A stretch of DNA of 64,000 nucleotides from Bradyrhizobium genosp. L (GTDB lineage Bacteria; Pseudomonadota; Alphaproteobacteria; Rhizobiales; Xanthobacteraceae), in NCBI RefSeq assembly GCF_015624485.1, contig NZ_CP061378.1, positions 2,294,001-2,358,000 on the forward strand, in the 5' to 3' direction. Under the pieces are notes generated by a model. It did not search any database and was not told the origin of the DNA. It saw only the letters and a program-made list of their open reading frames with translations. The position numbers and the translations under genes were made by a program. Shown in pieces: positions 24,504 through 33,533 of this stretch (position 1 is the stretch's first letter; the number at the start of each line of letters is the position of its first letter).

Positions 24504-25313
24504 GTGGCGGAGGCAAGGAGCCCTTCTGGCCTATCGAGGGTGCTGAATGCGGCGTGGCTGCGCCCGTTCCTGTTCCTGGTGGTCATCGTGGCCGCGTGGG
24601 ATCTCTCGATCCGCCTGTTCCACATCCCCGCCTACCAGATCCCGTCGCCCGGCGACGTCGTCGCGGTGCTCTGGACCGACTGGCCGGAACTGCTGCAGCA
24701 ATCCTGGCCGACCACCTACGCCACGCTTTGTGGCTTCCTGCTCTCGGCGCTGTTCGGCATTCCCGTGGCGATGCTGATCGCCGGCTCCAAGACAGTGGAG
24801 AGCTACATCTATCCGCTGCTTGTGTTTTCCCAATCGGTGCCGAAGATCGCGATCGCGCCGCTGTTCGTGGTGTGGTTCGGCTTCGGCATCATCCCGAAGG
24901 TGATCTCGGCATTCCTGCTTGGCTTCTTCCCGGTGGTAGTCTCGGCGGTGCAGGGCTTCAAGTCGGTCGACCCCGACATGGTCGATCTTGCCCGCGCGAT
25001 GCAGGGCAGCCGCTTCCAGGTGTTCCGCGCGGTGAACCTGCCGCACGCAATGCCCGCGATCTTCTCCGGCCTGAAGGTCTCGGTGACCTTGGCCGTGGTC
25101 GGCGCGGTGGTCGGCGAGTTCGTTGGCTCCAATTCCGGCATCGGCTACGTGATGCAGCGCTCGATCGGCACCTTCGACCTGCCGACGATGTTTGCCGCGC
25201 TGGTGATCCTGGCGCTGCTCGGCGTCATCCTGTTCTGGATCGTCGACCGCATCGAGCGGCTGGTGATCCCCTGGCACGTCAGCCAGCGCGACGACATCAT
25301 CTTCGCTTCGTAG
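24504..25313 (+). CDS. ABC transporter permease (NitT/TauT family)
   Basis: A 269-residue inner-membrane protein of the SsuC/TauC/ThiX-like group with about six hydrophobic segments and the EAA loop DLARAMQGSRFQVFRAVNLPHAMPAI. It starts with GTG at 24504 after GGGAG. It is the first gene of a plus-strand run with binding protein and ATPase. Such importers carry sulfonates, nitrate, thiamine precursors, riboflavin or aromatic acids; here the downstream enzymes suggest a cyclic or sugar-like substrate. Confidence 0.92.
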   Translation: MAEARSPSGLSRVLNAAWLRPFLFLVVIVAAWDLSIRLFHIPAYQIPSPGDVVAVLWTDWPELLQQSWPTTYATLCGFLLSALFGIPVAMLIAGSKTVESYIYPLLVFSQSVPKIAIAPLFVVWFGFGIIPKVISAFLLGFFPVVVSAVQGFKSVDPDMVDLARAMQGSRFQVFRAVNLPHAMPAIFSGLKVSVTLAVVGAVVGEFVGSNSGIGYVMQRSIGTFDLPTMFAALVILALLGVILFWIVDRIERLVIPWHVSQRDDIIFAS

Positions 25314-25369
25314 GGCACCAACTGAACAAGCGGTCCAAGCAAGGGCTGCGGCATGCAGGGAGAACAACA

Positions 25370-26368
25370 ATGACGCGTTTGATTGCGGTCGTGAGTGCCG
25401 CACTGGCTTGGACCGTGCTTGCGATGGCGCCGGCTTCAGCGGCCGACAAGGTCGTGCTGATGCTGAACTGGTACGTCTATGGCGAGCACGCGCCGTTCTA
25501 TTACGGCAAGGCCAAGGGCATCTATGCCGCGGAGGGCATCGATCTCGAGATCCAGGAAGGCCGCGGCTCGGCCGCGACCACGCAGGCGGTGGCCGCCAAG
25601 ACCGCCGATTTCGGCTATGTCGACGTGCCCACGATGATGCGCGCCGCAGTGAAGGGCGCGCCGGTCATCGCCACCGGCGTGCTGCTGCAGACCAGCCCGA
25701 TGTCGGCGATGGGCTTTGTCGACAAGAATATCAAGAAGCCGGAAGACATCAAAGGCAAGACGGTCGCGATCACGCCGGCGGATTCGATGACCCAGATCTG
25801 GCCGCTGTTCCTGAAGAAGACAGGCCTGAAGGAGAGCGATTTCCACACCGTCGCCGGCGACGGCCAGACCAAGCTCAACGCGGTCATCAACGGCCAGGCA
25901 GACTTGCTGCTCGGCTATGTCATGGACCAGTCGATGAAGATCAAGGACGCCACCGGCAAGGACGTCTATCCGATCAAGTTCGCCGACTATGGCATCAACA
26001 TGGTGTCCTCGGGTATCATCGCCAACACCGACTATGTGAAGGCCAATGCCGACCTGGTGCGCCGCTTCATGTCGGCGACCACCAAGGCCGTCGAAGCCGC
26101 CGAGAAGGAGCCGAAGGCCGCGGCGCAGTCGATCCTCGACGCCAACCCGAAGGGCGGCAAGATCGATACGCTGACCCAGGGTTTTGAGCTGACGATCCCG
26201 CTGTACCGGACGCCGGAAACCAAGGCCAAGCGCCCGTTCCAGGTCACCGACCAGAACATGACCGACTCGGTCAATCTGATGGTCGAATATGGCGGCCTCG
26301 ATGCCAAGGCCAAGGACAATCCGAAGGCGTTCTACACCAACGACTACCTGCCGAAGGGCAACTCGTGA
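25370..26368 (+). CDS. ABC transporter substrate-binding protein (NMT1/ThiY-like)
   Basis: A 332-residue periplasmic protein with signal peptide (residues 1-24, ending APASAA) and NMT1/ThiY-fold features: VLMLNWYVYGEHAPFYYGKA at the N-terminus, AAEGIDLEIQEGRGSAATTQ, and LKGKTVAITPAD-like hinge text (IKGKTVAITPADSMTQIW). AGGGAGAAC precedes the ATG at 25370. Proteins of this group bind pyrimidine-like or other small ring compounds, so the ligand cannot be named. Second gene of the operon. Confidence 0.92.
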   Translation: MTRLIAVVSAALAWTVLAMAPASAADKVVLMLNWYVYGEHAPFYYGKAKGIYAAEGIDLEIQEGRGSAATTQAVAAKTADFGYVDVPTMMRAAVKGAPVIATGVLLQTSPMSAMGFVDKNIKKPEDIKGKTVAITPADSMTQIWPLFLKKTGLKESDFHTVAGDGQTKLNAVINGQADLLLGYVMDQSMKIKDATGKDVYPIKFADYGINMVSSGIIANTDYVKANADLVRRFMSATTKAVEAAEKEPKAAAQSILDANPKGGKIDTLTQGFELTIPLYRTPETKAKRPFQVTDQNMTDSVNLMVEYGGLDAKAKDNPKAFYTNDYLPKGNS

Positions 26369-26380
26369 GCCATATCCCGC

Positions 26381-26522
26381 CGTCGTCCCGGCCTCGGTGC
26401 GCAATTGCGCACCTGGAGCAGGGACCCATAACCACCGGCCCCGATTGCTGCGAAAGGTCTCTCCCCGCGTGCCCCGATGATGGTGCACGGCGTATGGGTC
26501 CCGGCCTTCGCCGGGACGACGG
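26381..26522. repeat. Inverted repeat (CGTCGTCCCGGC family), copy 2, inside an operon
   Basis: CGTCGTCCCGGCCTCGG... pairs with ...CGGCCTTCGCCGGGACGACG; a central GTGCGCAATTGCGCAC palindrome adds a second hairpin. It separates the binding-protein gene from the ATPase gene of the same transporter, so an mRNA would carry a large hairpin here. Confidence 0.8.
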
Positions 26523-26537
26523 GGGGAGAAAGCTGCG

Positions 26538-27386
26538 ATGAACCCCGCGACCAAATCAATCGATATCAGCCAGCCGGGCGCACATTTGCGCCTGGTGTCG
26601 GATCGTGCGGCCGGCGCGACGCCCGGCATTACGCTGTCGGGCGTGTCGAAGACCTACCGTTCCCGCGACGGCGACGTGCCGTCGCTGCGTCCGCTCGATT
26701 TCACCATCAATGACGGCGAGTTCTTTGTCGTGGTCGGCCCAAGCGGCTGCGGCAAGTCCACGCTTTTGAAAATGATCTCGGGCCTGCTGCCGCCGACGAC
26801 CGGCGAGGTGCTGGTCGAGGGCGAGGTCGTGACCAAGCCGCACGGCAATGTCGGCATCGTGTTCCAGAACGCGCTGCTGCTGCCATGGCGCAACATCCTT
26901 TCCAACGTGATGCTGCCGATCGACATGAAGGGGTTGCCGCGCGCGAAGTATGTCGAACGCGCCAAGGATCTGTTGAAGCTGGTCGGGCTGGAGGGCTTCG
27001 AGAAGAAGCTGCCCTGGCAGCTCTCCGGCGGCATGCAGCAGCGCGCCTCGATCTGTCGCGCGCTGGTGCACGATCCCAAGATCATACTGATGGACGAGCC
27101 GTTCGGCGCGCTCGACGCGATGACGCGCGAGCGCATGAATGTCGAGCTGATGCGGATCCAGCGCGAGACTGGCAAGACGGTGCTGCTGATCACGCATTCG
27201 ATTCCCGAGGCCGTATTCCTCGCCGACCGCGTGCTCGTGATGACCGAACGCCCCGGCGCGATCGCCGCGATCTACGACGTGCCGCTGTCGCGCCCGCGCT
27301 CGCTGGATGCGATGTCGGATCCGGTCTTCACCGCGCTCGTGCAGCAGATCCGCAAGCATTTCTTCACGCAGGGTACCCTGGACTAG
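26538..27386 (+). CDS. ABC transporter ATP-binding protein (NitT/TauT family)
   Basis: A 282-residue ATPase with Walker A GPSGCGKST (about residues 70-78), Q-loop NALLLPW, signature LSGGMQQRASICRAL (about 160-174), Walker B IILMDEPFGALD and the H-loop THSIPEA. About 40 extra N-terminal residues precede the ABC domain. GGGGGAGAAAG precedes the ATG. It completes the importer with the permease at 24504 and binding protein at 25370. Confidence 0.94.
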   Translation: MNPATKSIDISQPGAHLRLVSDRAAGATPGITLSGVSKTYRSRDGDVPSLRPLDFTINDGEFFVVVGPSGCGKSTLLKMISGLLPPTTGEVLVEGEVVTKPHGNVGIVFQNALLLPWRNILSNVMLPIDMKGLPRAKYVERAKDLLKLVGLEGFEKKLPWQLSGGMQQRASICRALVHDPKIILMDEPFGALDAMTRERMNVELMRIQRETGKTVLLITHSIPEAVFLADRVLVMTERPGAIAAIYDVPLSRPRSLDAMSDPVFTALVQQIRKHFFTQGTLD

Positions 27387-27398
27387 GCCAGAGCTTCG

Positions 27399-28802
27399 AT
27401 GCCGTTTCGCCTTGCTGTCAAAGACATCGCCTTCTTCGAGCGTCCGCTGGCCTTCGCCCGGCCGTTCCGCTTTGGCGCGGTCACGCTCAACGCGGCGACG
27501 CAGCTGTTCGTGCGGGTCGAGATCGAGGTGGAAGGCAAGGGCCGCGCCACCGGCGCCAGCGCCGAGATGCTGGCGCCAAAATGGTTCGACAAGCGGCCGC
27601 ATCTGACGGCGGAGCAGACGGTCGATGAGTTGCGCCGCTCGCTCGCCATCGCGCGCGAGCTCTACCTGGCGAAGGCGGGGTATGACACCGCGTTCCCACT
27701 GCACGCGGCCTGTATCGGCGCCCAGGTCGCGGCCTGCGCCAGGGAAGACATTCCAGCGCTGGCGGCAAGCTTTGGTCCAGCCGAGATCGACAAGGCGATC
27801 CTGGATGCACTGTTGCGGGCAGCCGGCACGAGTTTCTTCGAGGGCATGGCGGCCAACATCGCCGGCATAGATGCTCGGCTGACGCCCGATCTGGTCGACG
27901 CCGCGATTGCGCGGTTCCTGTCGACGCGCAAGCGGCTCGATCGCGTTGCTGTCAGGCACACGGTCGGGTTGGACGACAGGATCGAAGGGGAGGGTGGTGT
28001 CGCCGACGTCAGGGAGAACGCCGGCGCGCGCCACTTCAAGCTCAAGCTGAACGGCGATCCCACGCATGACGCGGCGCGGCTGATCCGGATCGGCAAGGAG
28101 CTTGCGACGCTGCCTTACGCCTTCAAGGTCACGCTCGATGCCAATGAGCAATATGCCGATCTCGCCGCGCTGAACGCGCTGATCGATCGGCTCGAGCGCG
28201 ATGCAGCGCTGCAGCCGATCTCTTCGAACATGCTCTATATCGAGCAACCGATGCCGCGCGACATCACGCGGACCTCGCCGCTCGGCAAGCTTGCCGCGGG
28301 CAGCTTCATCATCGACGAGGCCGATGATTGCTATGACGCGTTTCCGGCGGCGCGGGCGCTGGGCTATCGCGGCGTCTCCTCGAAATCGTGCAAAGGCGTC
28401 TACAAATCGGTCATCAACGCCACGCGTGCGGCAGCGTGGAGCGCCGATGGCGGCCGTGCGTTCATCAGCGGCGAGGACCTGACCTGCCAGGCCGGGCTTG
28501 CCGTGCAGCAGGATCTCGCGCTCGGCGCGCTGATCGGCGTGACCCATGCCGAGCGCAACGGCCACCATTATGTCGATGGCTTCGGCGACACGCCGGGGGC
28601 GGAAGCCGACGCTTTCCTCGTTGCGCATCCCGATCTCTACCAACGTGAGGACGGCAAAGTCCGCCTCGCGATCCACGACGGCGATCTGCTGACGGGATCG
28701 CTGACCACGTCCGGTTTTGCCAGCACCGTTCATCCGGACTGGTCCACCATGCAGCCGCTCACGCGGCCAACACCACGTGTTTTGCAGGAGCAGACAGTAT
28801 GA
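27399..28802 (+). CDS. Enolase-superfamily (mandelate racemase/muconate lactonizing enzyme-like) protein
   Basis: A 467-residue protein, longer than the usual 350-400. The barrel domain shows FKLKLNG with the K-x-K pair (K214, K216), TLDANE (D247), YIEQP (E282), IIDEADD (D306) and a Lys-rich SSKSCKG (K329/K332): the pattern of muconate-lactonizing or epimerase-type members, with three acidic Mg2+ ligands and Lys on both barrel faces. Such enzymes abstract a proton next to a carboxylate and then eliminate, cycloisomerise or epimerise. An N-terminal capping domain is present. Its stop overlaps the next gene by four bases (ATGA). The substrate is unknown. Confidence 0.78.
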   Translation: MPFRLAVKDIAFFERPLAFARPFRFGAVTLNAATQLFVRVEIEVEGKGRATGASAEMLAPKWFDKRPHLTAEQTVDELRRSLAIARELYLAKAGYDTAFPLHAACIGAQVAACAREDIPALAASFGPAEIDKAILDALLRAAGTSFFEGMAANIAGIDARLTPDLVDAAIARFLSTRKRLDRVAVRHTVGLDDRIEGEGGVADVRENAGARHFKLKLNGDPTHDAARLIRIGKELATLPYAFKVTLDANEQYADLAALNALIDRLERDAALQPISSNMLYIEQPMPRDITRTSPLGKLAAGSFIIDEADDCYDAFPAARALGYRGVSSKSCKGVYKSVINATRAAAWSADGGRAFISGEDLTCQAGLAVQQDLALGALIGVTHAERNGHHYVDGFGDTPGAEADAFLVAHPDLYQREDGKVRLAIHDGDLLTGSLTTSGFASTVHPDWSTMQPLTRPTPRVLQEQTV

Positions 28803-29950
28803 CGACCAAACGCCTCGGCCTGATCATGAACGGCGTCACCGGCCGGATGGGGCTCAACCAGCACCTGATCCGCTCGATCGTCGCGATCCGCGCCCAGGGC
28901 GGCGTGCTGCTCGGCAACGGCGACCGCATCATGCCCGATCCGATCCTGGTCGGCCGCGACGCCGAGAAGGTTGCAGCACTGGCAAAACGCTTCGACATCG
29001 AGCGCCACACCACGGATCTCGACCGCGCGCTGGCCGACAAGGCCGACACCGTGTTCTTCGACGCCGCGACCACGCAGGCGCGGCCCTCGCTGCTGACCAG
29101 GGCGATCAACGCCGGCAAGCATGTCTATTGCGAGAAGCCGATCGCGACCAATCTGGAAGAGGCCGTCGCGGTCATCAAACTCGCCAACGCGAAAGGGTTG
29201 AAGCACGGCACGGTGCAGGACAAGCTGTTCCTGCCGGGCCTGAAGAAGCTCGCCTTCCTGCGCGACTCCGGCTTCTTCGGCCGCATGCTGTCGGTGCGCG
29301 GCGAGTTCGGCTACTGGGTGTTCGAGGGCGGCTGGCAGGAGGCGCAGCGGCCGTCCTGGAACTACCGCAGCGAGGACGGCGGCGGCATCATTTTGGACAT
29401 GGTCTGCCACTGGCGCTACGTGCTCGACAATCTCTTCGGCGAGGTCGAGAGCGTGGTCTGCATCGGCAACACCGATATCCCCGAGCGCTACGACGAGAAC
29501 GGCAAGCCCTACAAGGCAACCGCCGACGATTCCGCCTACGCGACCTTCAAGCTGAAGGGCGGCGTCATCGCGCACATCAACATGAGCTGGGTGACGCGGG
29601 TCTATCGCGACGACCTCGTGACCTTCCAGGTCGACGGCACCCACGGCTCAGCGGTGGCGGGGCTCACCGACTGCATGATCCAGGCGCGCCAGGCGACGCC
29701 GCGGCCGGTGTGGAATCCGGACGAGAAGCGGCTGCACGATTTCTATGGCGACTGGCAGAAGGTGCCCGAGAACGTCGTCTACGACAACGGCTTCAAGGAG
29801 CAATGGGAGATGTTCATCCGCCATGTCTGCGAGGATGCGCCCTACAAATACACCTTGCTCGAAGGCGCCAAGGGCGTGCAGCTCGCCGAATGCGCGCTGA
29901 AGAGCTGGAAAGAACGGCGATGGATCGACGTCGCGCCGATCGTGGTCTGA
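28799..29950 (+). CDS. Gfo/Idh/MocA family oxidoreductase
   Basis: A 383-residue NAD(P)-dependent dehydrogenase: N-terminal nucleotide fold (LGLIMNGVTGRMGLNQHL, a divergent GxxGxxG), the EKP motif in HVYCEKPIATNLEEAV (residues 112-114), and the C-terminal sheet domain with GGGIILDMVCHWRYVLD supplying Asp and His near the active site. Family members oxidise hydroxyl groups of sugars, inositols and amino sugars. It is translationally coupled to the enolase-like gene and followed by an aldolase-like and an isomerase gene. Confidence 0.92.
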   Translation: MTTKRLGLIMNGVTGRMGLNQHLIRSIVAIRAQGGVLLGNGDRIMPDPILVGRDAEKVAALAKRFDIERHTTDLDRALADKADTVFFDAATTQARPSLLTRAINAGKHVYCEKPIATNLEEAVAVIKLANAKGLKHGTVQDKLFLPGLKKLAFLRDSGFFGRMLSVRGEFGYWVFEGGWQEAQRPSWNYRSEDGGGIILDMVCHWRYVLDNLFGEVESVVCIGNTDIPERYDENGKPYKATADDSAYATFKLKGGVIAHINMSWVTRVYRDDLVTFQVDGTHGSAVAGLTDCMIQARQATPRPVWNPDEKRLHDFYGDWQKVPENVVYDNGFKEQWEMFIRHVCEDAPYKYTLLEGAKGVQLAECALKSWKERRWIDVAPIVV

Positions 29951-29965
29951 GAGAGGGCGTTTGTC

Positions 29966-31174
29966 ATGAACAAGCCGGTCTTGCCCAAATCTTCTGCAAC
30001 GATGTCATCCCTGTCGCTGAAGCTGCCGACTGAAGGCGGCGGCCTCGAAACCTACCGTCTCGCCGCGTCGCGGACGTTTCCGGCGAAGCTCGAGGGCACG
30101 CTGAATCGCGTCGCCTTCTCCGCGGCACATGTGGTCGCCGACGTCAGGGCCGACGTCGATCCGTGGCTGACGGCCGCGATCGACTGGGATCGGACCATCG
30201 CGTTCCGCGAGCATGTCTGGGATCTCGGCCTCGGCGTTGCCGAAGCGATGGATACCGCGCAGCGCGGCATGGGGCTCGACTGGACGACCTCGCTGGAATT
30301 GATCCAGCGGTCGGTGAAGGCCGCGAAGACCAAGGGCAACGCGCTGGTGTTTTCGGGTGCCGGCACCGATCATCTCGCGGTCGGGGACGCCAAGTCGATC
30401 GACGACGTGATCCGCGCCTATGAGGAACAGATCGCAGCCGTCGAGAAGGCCGGCGGCCGCATCATCCTGATGGCGTCGCGCGCGCTGGCGAAGCTCGGCA
30501 AGAGCGCCGAGGACTACGCGCGGGTCTATGACCGCGTGCTGGCGCAGGTCCGCGAGCCCGTGATCATCCACTGGCTCGGCGACATGTTCGATCCGGCGCT
30601 GGCGGGCTATTGGGGCACCGTCGATCTCGACAGGGCGATGGACACCGCGGTAACCATCATCAACGCCAATGCGGCGAAGGTCGACGGCGTGAAAGTGTCG
30701 CTGCTCGACAAGCAGCGCGAGATCGACATGCGGCGGCGGCTCGACGCGCGCGTGAAGATGTATACCGGCGACGACTTCAATTATGCGGAGCTGATCGCCG
30801 GCGACGACAAGGGCTTTTCCCACGCGCTGCTCGGCATCTTCGATGCGATCGCGCCGGCGGCGTCCTACGCGCTGTCACGGTTGGCGGCGTGCGACGAAGC
30901 CGGCTTCCACGACGTGCTCGGGCCCACGGTGCCGCTGTCGCGCCACATCTTCAAGGCGCCGACGCGCTTCTACAAGACCGGCATCGTGTTCATGGCCTAT
31001 CTCAACGGCCATCAGGATCACTTCACGATGGTCGGCGGGCAGGAGAGCGCGCGTTCGACCTTGCATCTGGCCGAGCTGTTCCGGCTCGCCGATCAGGCCG
31101 GGCTGCTCGCCAATCCGGAGCTCGCGACGCGCCGAATGTCGGCGATCCTGGCCACCCGCGGCATCGACGCCTGA
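29966..31174 (+). CDS. DUF993 / dihydrodipicolinate synthase-like protein
   Basis: A 402-residue protein that I recognise as DUF993, a TIM-barrel family distantly related to the DHDPS/N-acetylneuraminate lyase aldolases. A Lys in DGVKVSLLD (K243) sits where Schiff-base Lys is found in class I aldolases. The conserved MYTGDDFNYAELI block and C-terminal HLAELFRLADQAGLL are also seen. GAGAGGG lies before ATG 29966. It probably cleaves or condenses a keto-acid intermediate of the operon's pathway. No member is known to me with a firmly established reaction. Confidence 0.8.
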   Translation: MNKPVLPKSSATMSSLSLKLPTEGGGLETYRLAASRTFPAKLEGTLNRVAFSAAHVVADVRADVDPWLTAAIDWDRTIAFREHVWDLGLGVAEAMDTAQRGMGLDWTTSLELIQRSVKAAKTKGNALVFSGAGTDHLAVGDAKSIDDVIRAYEEQIAAVEKAGGRIILMASRALAKLGKSAEDYARVYDRVLAQVREPVIIHWLGDMFDPALAGYWGTVDLDRAMDTAVTIINANAAKVDGVKVSLLDKQREIDMRRRLDARVKMYTGDDFNYAELIAGDDKGFSHALLGIFDAIAPAASYALSRLAACDEAGFHDVLGPTVPLSRHIFKAPTRFYKTGIVFMAYLNGHQDHFTMVGGQESARSTLHLAELFRLADQAGLLANPELATRRMSAILATRGIDA

Positions 31175-32037
31175 TGCGCGACTTCTCCAATGATCACCGC
31201 TGGCTGTCGCTGAACACGGCCACCGTCCGCAAGCAGGGCGATCTCACGGCCATCATCGAGGCCTCCGCGCGCCACGGCATCCGGGCCATCGATCCCTGGC
31301 GCGACCAGGTCGCTGCTATCGGCCTCGATCGTGCCGTGCGCGCCATCAAGGACGTGGGACTTGAGCTATCCGGCTATTGCCGCGGCGGCATGTTCACGGC
31401 CGATGCCGCGCACCGGAACGAGGCGCGCGACGACAACCGCCGCGCGGTCGATGAGGCGGCGGCGCTGGGCGCGCCCTGCATCGTGCTCGTGGTCGGCGGT
31501 CTGCCGCAATATTCACGGCCGGGTAGCGCTGTCACCAAGGACATCGCCGCCGCGCGTGCGCAAGTGCATGACGGCATCGCCGAGATGCTGGACTACGCAA
31601 GACAGGCGAAGCTGCCGCTCGCGATCGAGCCGCTGCATCCGGCCTATGCCGCGGATCGCGCCTGCGTCAACACGACAAAGCATGCGCTCGACATCTGCGA
31701 TGCGCTCGATCCTGGCCGCACCGGCGCGATCGGCGTTGCGCTCGACGTCTATCACATCTGGTGGGACCCGGAGTTGATGGGCCAGATCGCGCGTGCCGGC
31801 AAGGATCGGCTGCTGGCGTTCCATGTCTGCGACTGGCTGGTGCCGACCAAGGACATTCTCAACGACCGTGGCATGATGGGCGACGGCGTGATCGACATCA
31901 AATCGGTACGATCGGCCGTCGAGGCGCAGGGCTTTGCCGGCTATTCGGAGATCGAGATCTTTTCCAACGACTGGTGGGGCAAGCCGATGGATGAGGTGTT
32001 GAAGACCTGCATCGCGCGGCACCGGACGGTGGTTTGA
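31174..32037 (+). CDS. TIM-barrel sugar phosphate isomerase/epimerase family protein
   Basis: A 287-residue AP-endonuclease-2-fold (IolE/IolI-like) protein. Metal-ligand positions are visible: LAIEPLHP (Glu), GVALDVYHIWWDP (Asp, His), FHVCDW (His, Asp) and YSEIEIFSNDWW (Glu). The family interconverts keto and hydroxy groups of sugars or inosose-like rings with a divalent metal. The ATG at 31174 shares one base with the DUF993 stop (TGATG). It ends the operon; a palindromic repeat follows. Confidence 0.9.
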   Translation: MRDFSNDHRWLSLNTATVRKQGDLTAIIEASARHGIRAIDPWRDQVAAIGLDRAVRAIKDVGLELSGYCRGGMFTADAAHRNEARDDNRRAVDEAAALGAPCIVLVVGGLPQYSRPGSAVTKDIAAARAQVHDGIAEMLDYARQAKLPLAIEPLHPAYAADRACVNTTKHALDICDALDPGRTGAIGVALDVYHIWWDPELMGQIARAGKDRLLAFHVCDWLVPTKDILNDRGMMGDGVIDIKSVRSAVEAQGFAGYSEIEIFSNDWWGKPMDEVLKTCIARHRTVV

Positions 32038-32041
32038 CGCC

Positions 32042-32129
32042 GTAGGGTGGGCAAAGGCGCGCTTGCGCCGTGCCCACCATCAATAATGTGCTCTTGATGG
32101 TGGGCACGCTGTCGCTTTGCCCACCCTAC
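32042..32129. repeat. GTAGGGTGGGC-type inverted repeat, copy 2
   Basis: GTAGGGTGGGCAAAGGCGCG pairs with CGCTTTGCCCACCCTAC, with inner arms GTGCCCACCATCA / TGATGGTGGGCAC. It fills the space between the convergent isomerase and ornithine aminotransferase genes. Confidence 0.85.
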
Positions 32130-32145
32130 GCACCGAGCTTCGCCG

Positions 32146-33360
32146 TCACGAGAAATCCTGCTTCAACGCGGCGTCGATCTGCTCCAACGCCCAGTCGACC
32201 TGATCGCTGGTGATCACCAGCGGTGGGGCGATGCGGATCGTGTGGTCATGGGTATCCTTGGCGAGGATACCGCGCTCGCGCAACGCCTCGCAGTAGCGGC
32301 GTGCCGAACCGGCCTCGGGGTGAAGCTCGACCGCGAGCATCAGGCCGCGGCCGCGCACCTCGCGGATGGTGTTGGCGCGAATGCTCCGCAAGCCGGCGAG
32401 GAAGCGCGCACCCTCGGCGGCGGCGTTCTCGATCATCCCGTCGTCGACCAGCACGCGCAGCGCCGCGCGTGCCACCGCGCAGGCGAGCGGATTGCCGCCG
32501 AAGGTCGAGCCGTGCTGGCCGGGCTTCAGCGTGCCGAGCACTTCGTTGTTCGAAAGCACCGCCGACACCGGATAGAAGCCGCCGGACAAGGCCTTGCCGA
32601 GCAGCGTGACGTCGGCTTCGATGCCTTCGTGCTGCTCGGCCAGCAGCTTGCCGGTGCGCCCGAGCCCGGTCTGGATCTCGTCGAGGATCAGCATGATGTC
32701 GTGGCTTGTGCAGAGCTCGCGGACCGCTGTGAAGTAACCCGGCGGTGGAATGACGACGCCGGCTTCGCCCTGGATCGGCTCGACCAGGAAGGCAACGGTA
32801 TCAGGCGTAATCGCATCTTCCAGCGCCTTGGCGTCGCCGAAGGGGATGATCTTGAAGCCGGGCGCGAAGGGGCCGAAATGCGCGCGGGTCGCAGGATCGG
32901 TGCTGAAGCCGACGATCGCAAGCGTGCGACCATGAAAATTGTCGGCGCAGACGATGATCTCGGCCTGGCCGTCGGGCACGCCTTTGACCTCGTAGCCCCA
33001 TTTGCGCACCGCCTTGATCGCGCTTTCCACCGCCTCCGCGCCGCTGTTCATCGGCAGCACCTTGTGGGAACCGGTCAGAGCAGCGAGTTCCTCGTAAAAC
33101 GGCGCGAGCTGGTCGTTGTGGAAGGCGCGCGAGGTCAGCGTCAGGCGGCCGGCCTGCTCGATCATGGCGGCGAGGATCTTCGGATGGCAGTGGCCCTGAT
33201 TGACCGCCGAATAGGCCGACAGGCAATCGAGGTAGCGGTTGCCGTCGGTGTCCCAGACCCAGACACCCTGGCCGCGCGACAGCACGACGCCGAGCGGCGC
33301 GTAGTTCTGGGCGCCAAACTGCGCTTCCCTTGCAATGAAGTCGGTGACTGGCGGACGCAT
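32146..33360 (-). CDS. rocD: Ornithine--oxo-acid aminotransferase
   Basis: A 404-residue class III PLP aminotransferase that turns ornithine plus 2-oxoglutarate into glutamate semialdehyde and glutamate. The whole length matches Roc[41 protein letters not shown], the PLP Asp region [15 protein letters not shown], the Schiff-base Lys in [17 protein letters not shown], and [18 protein letters not shown] 33360 starts at the expected residue. It stands alone between repeats and convergent to the operon at 24504-32037. Confidence 0.95.
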   Translation of the reverse strand: MRPPVTDFIAREAQFGAQNYAPLGVVLSRGQGVWVWDTDGNRYLDCLSAYSAVNQGHCHPKILAAMIEQAGRLTLTSRAFHNDQLAPFYEELAALTGSHKVLPMNSGAEAVESAIKAVRKWGYEVKGVPDGQAEIIVCADNFHGRTLAIVGFSTDPATRAHFGPFAPGFKIIPFGDAKALEDAITPDTVAFLVEPIQGEAGVVIPPPGYFTAVRELCTSHDIMLILDEIQTGLGRTGKLLAEQHEGIEADVTLLGKALSGGFYPVSAVLSNNEVLGTLKPGQHGSTFGGNPLACAVARAALRVLVDDGMIENAAAEGARFLAGLRSIRANTIREVRGRGLMLAVELHPEAGSARRYCEALRERGILAKDTHDHTIRIAPPLVITSDQVDWALEQIDAALKQDFS

Positions 33361-33440
33361 GTTTCGTCGCTCCAGCGGTCGCGATGCCCAGTCGCACTAT
33401 ACCTGATTTAGGGATCGGTGAGCCCGACTTAAAGTGATCC

Positions 33441-33529
33441 GCAGGGTGGGCAAAGCGCAAGCGTGCCCACCATCGCGAGCACGTCGCGGATGGTGGGCAC
33501 GTCGCTTCGCGCCTTTGCCCACCCTACCG
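33441..33529. repeat. GTAGGGTGGGC-type inverted repeat, copy 3
   Basis: GCAGGGTGGGCAAAGCGC pairs with GCGCCTTTGCCCACCCTACC; inner arms CGTGCCCACCATC / GATGGTGGGCACG also pair. It lies between the start of rocD and the end of the channel gene. Confidence 0.85.
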
Positions 33530-33533
33530 CATC

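Noticed and set aside
20337..33529. Possible CRISPR array from recurring GTAGGGTGGGC elements
   Set aside because: Only three copies, kilobases apart, each an inverted repeat and none regularly spaced; no cas genes are present.
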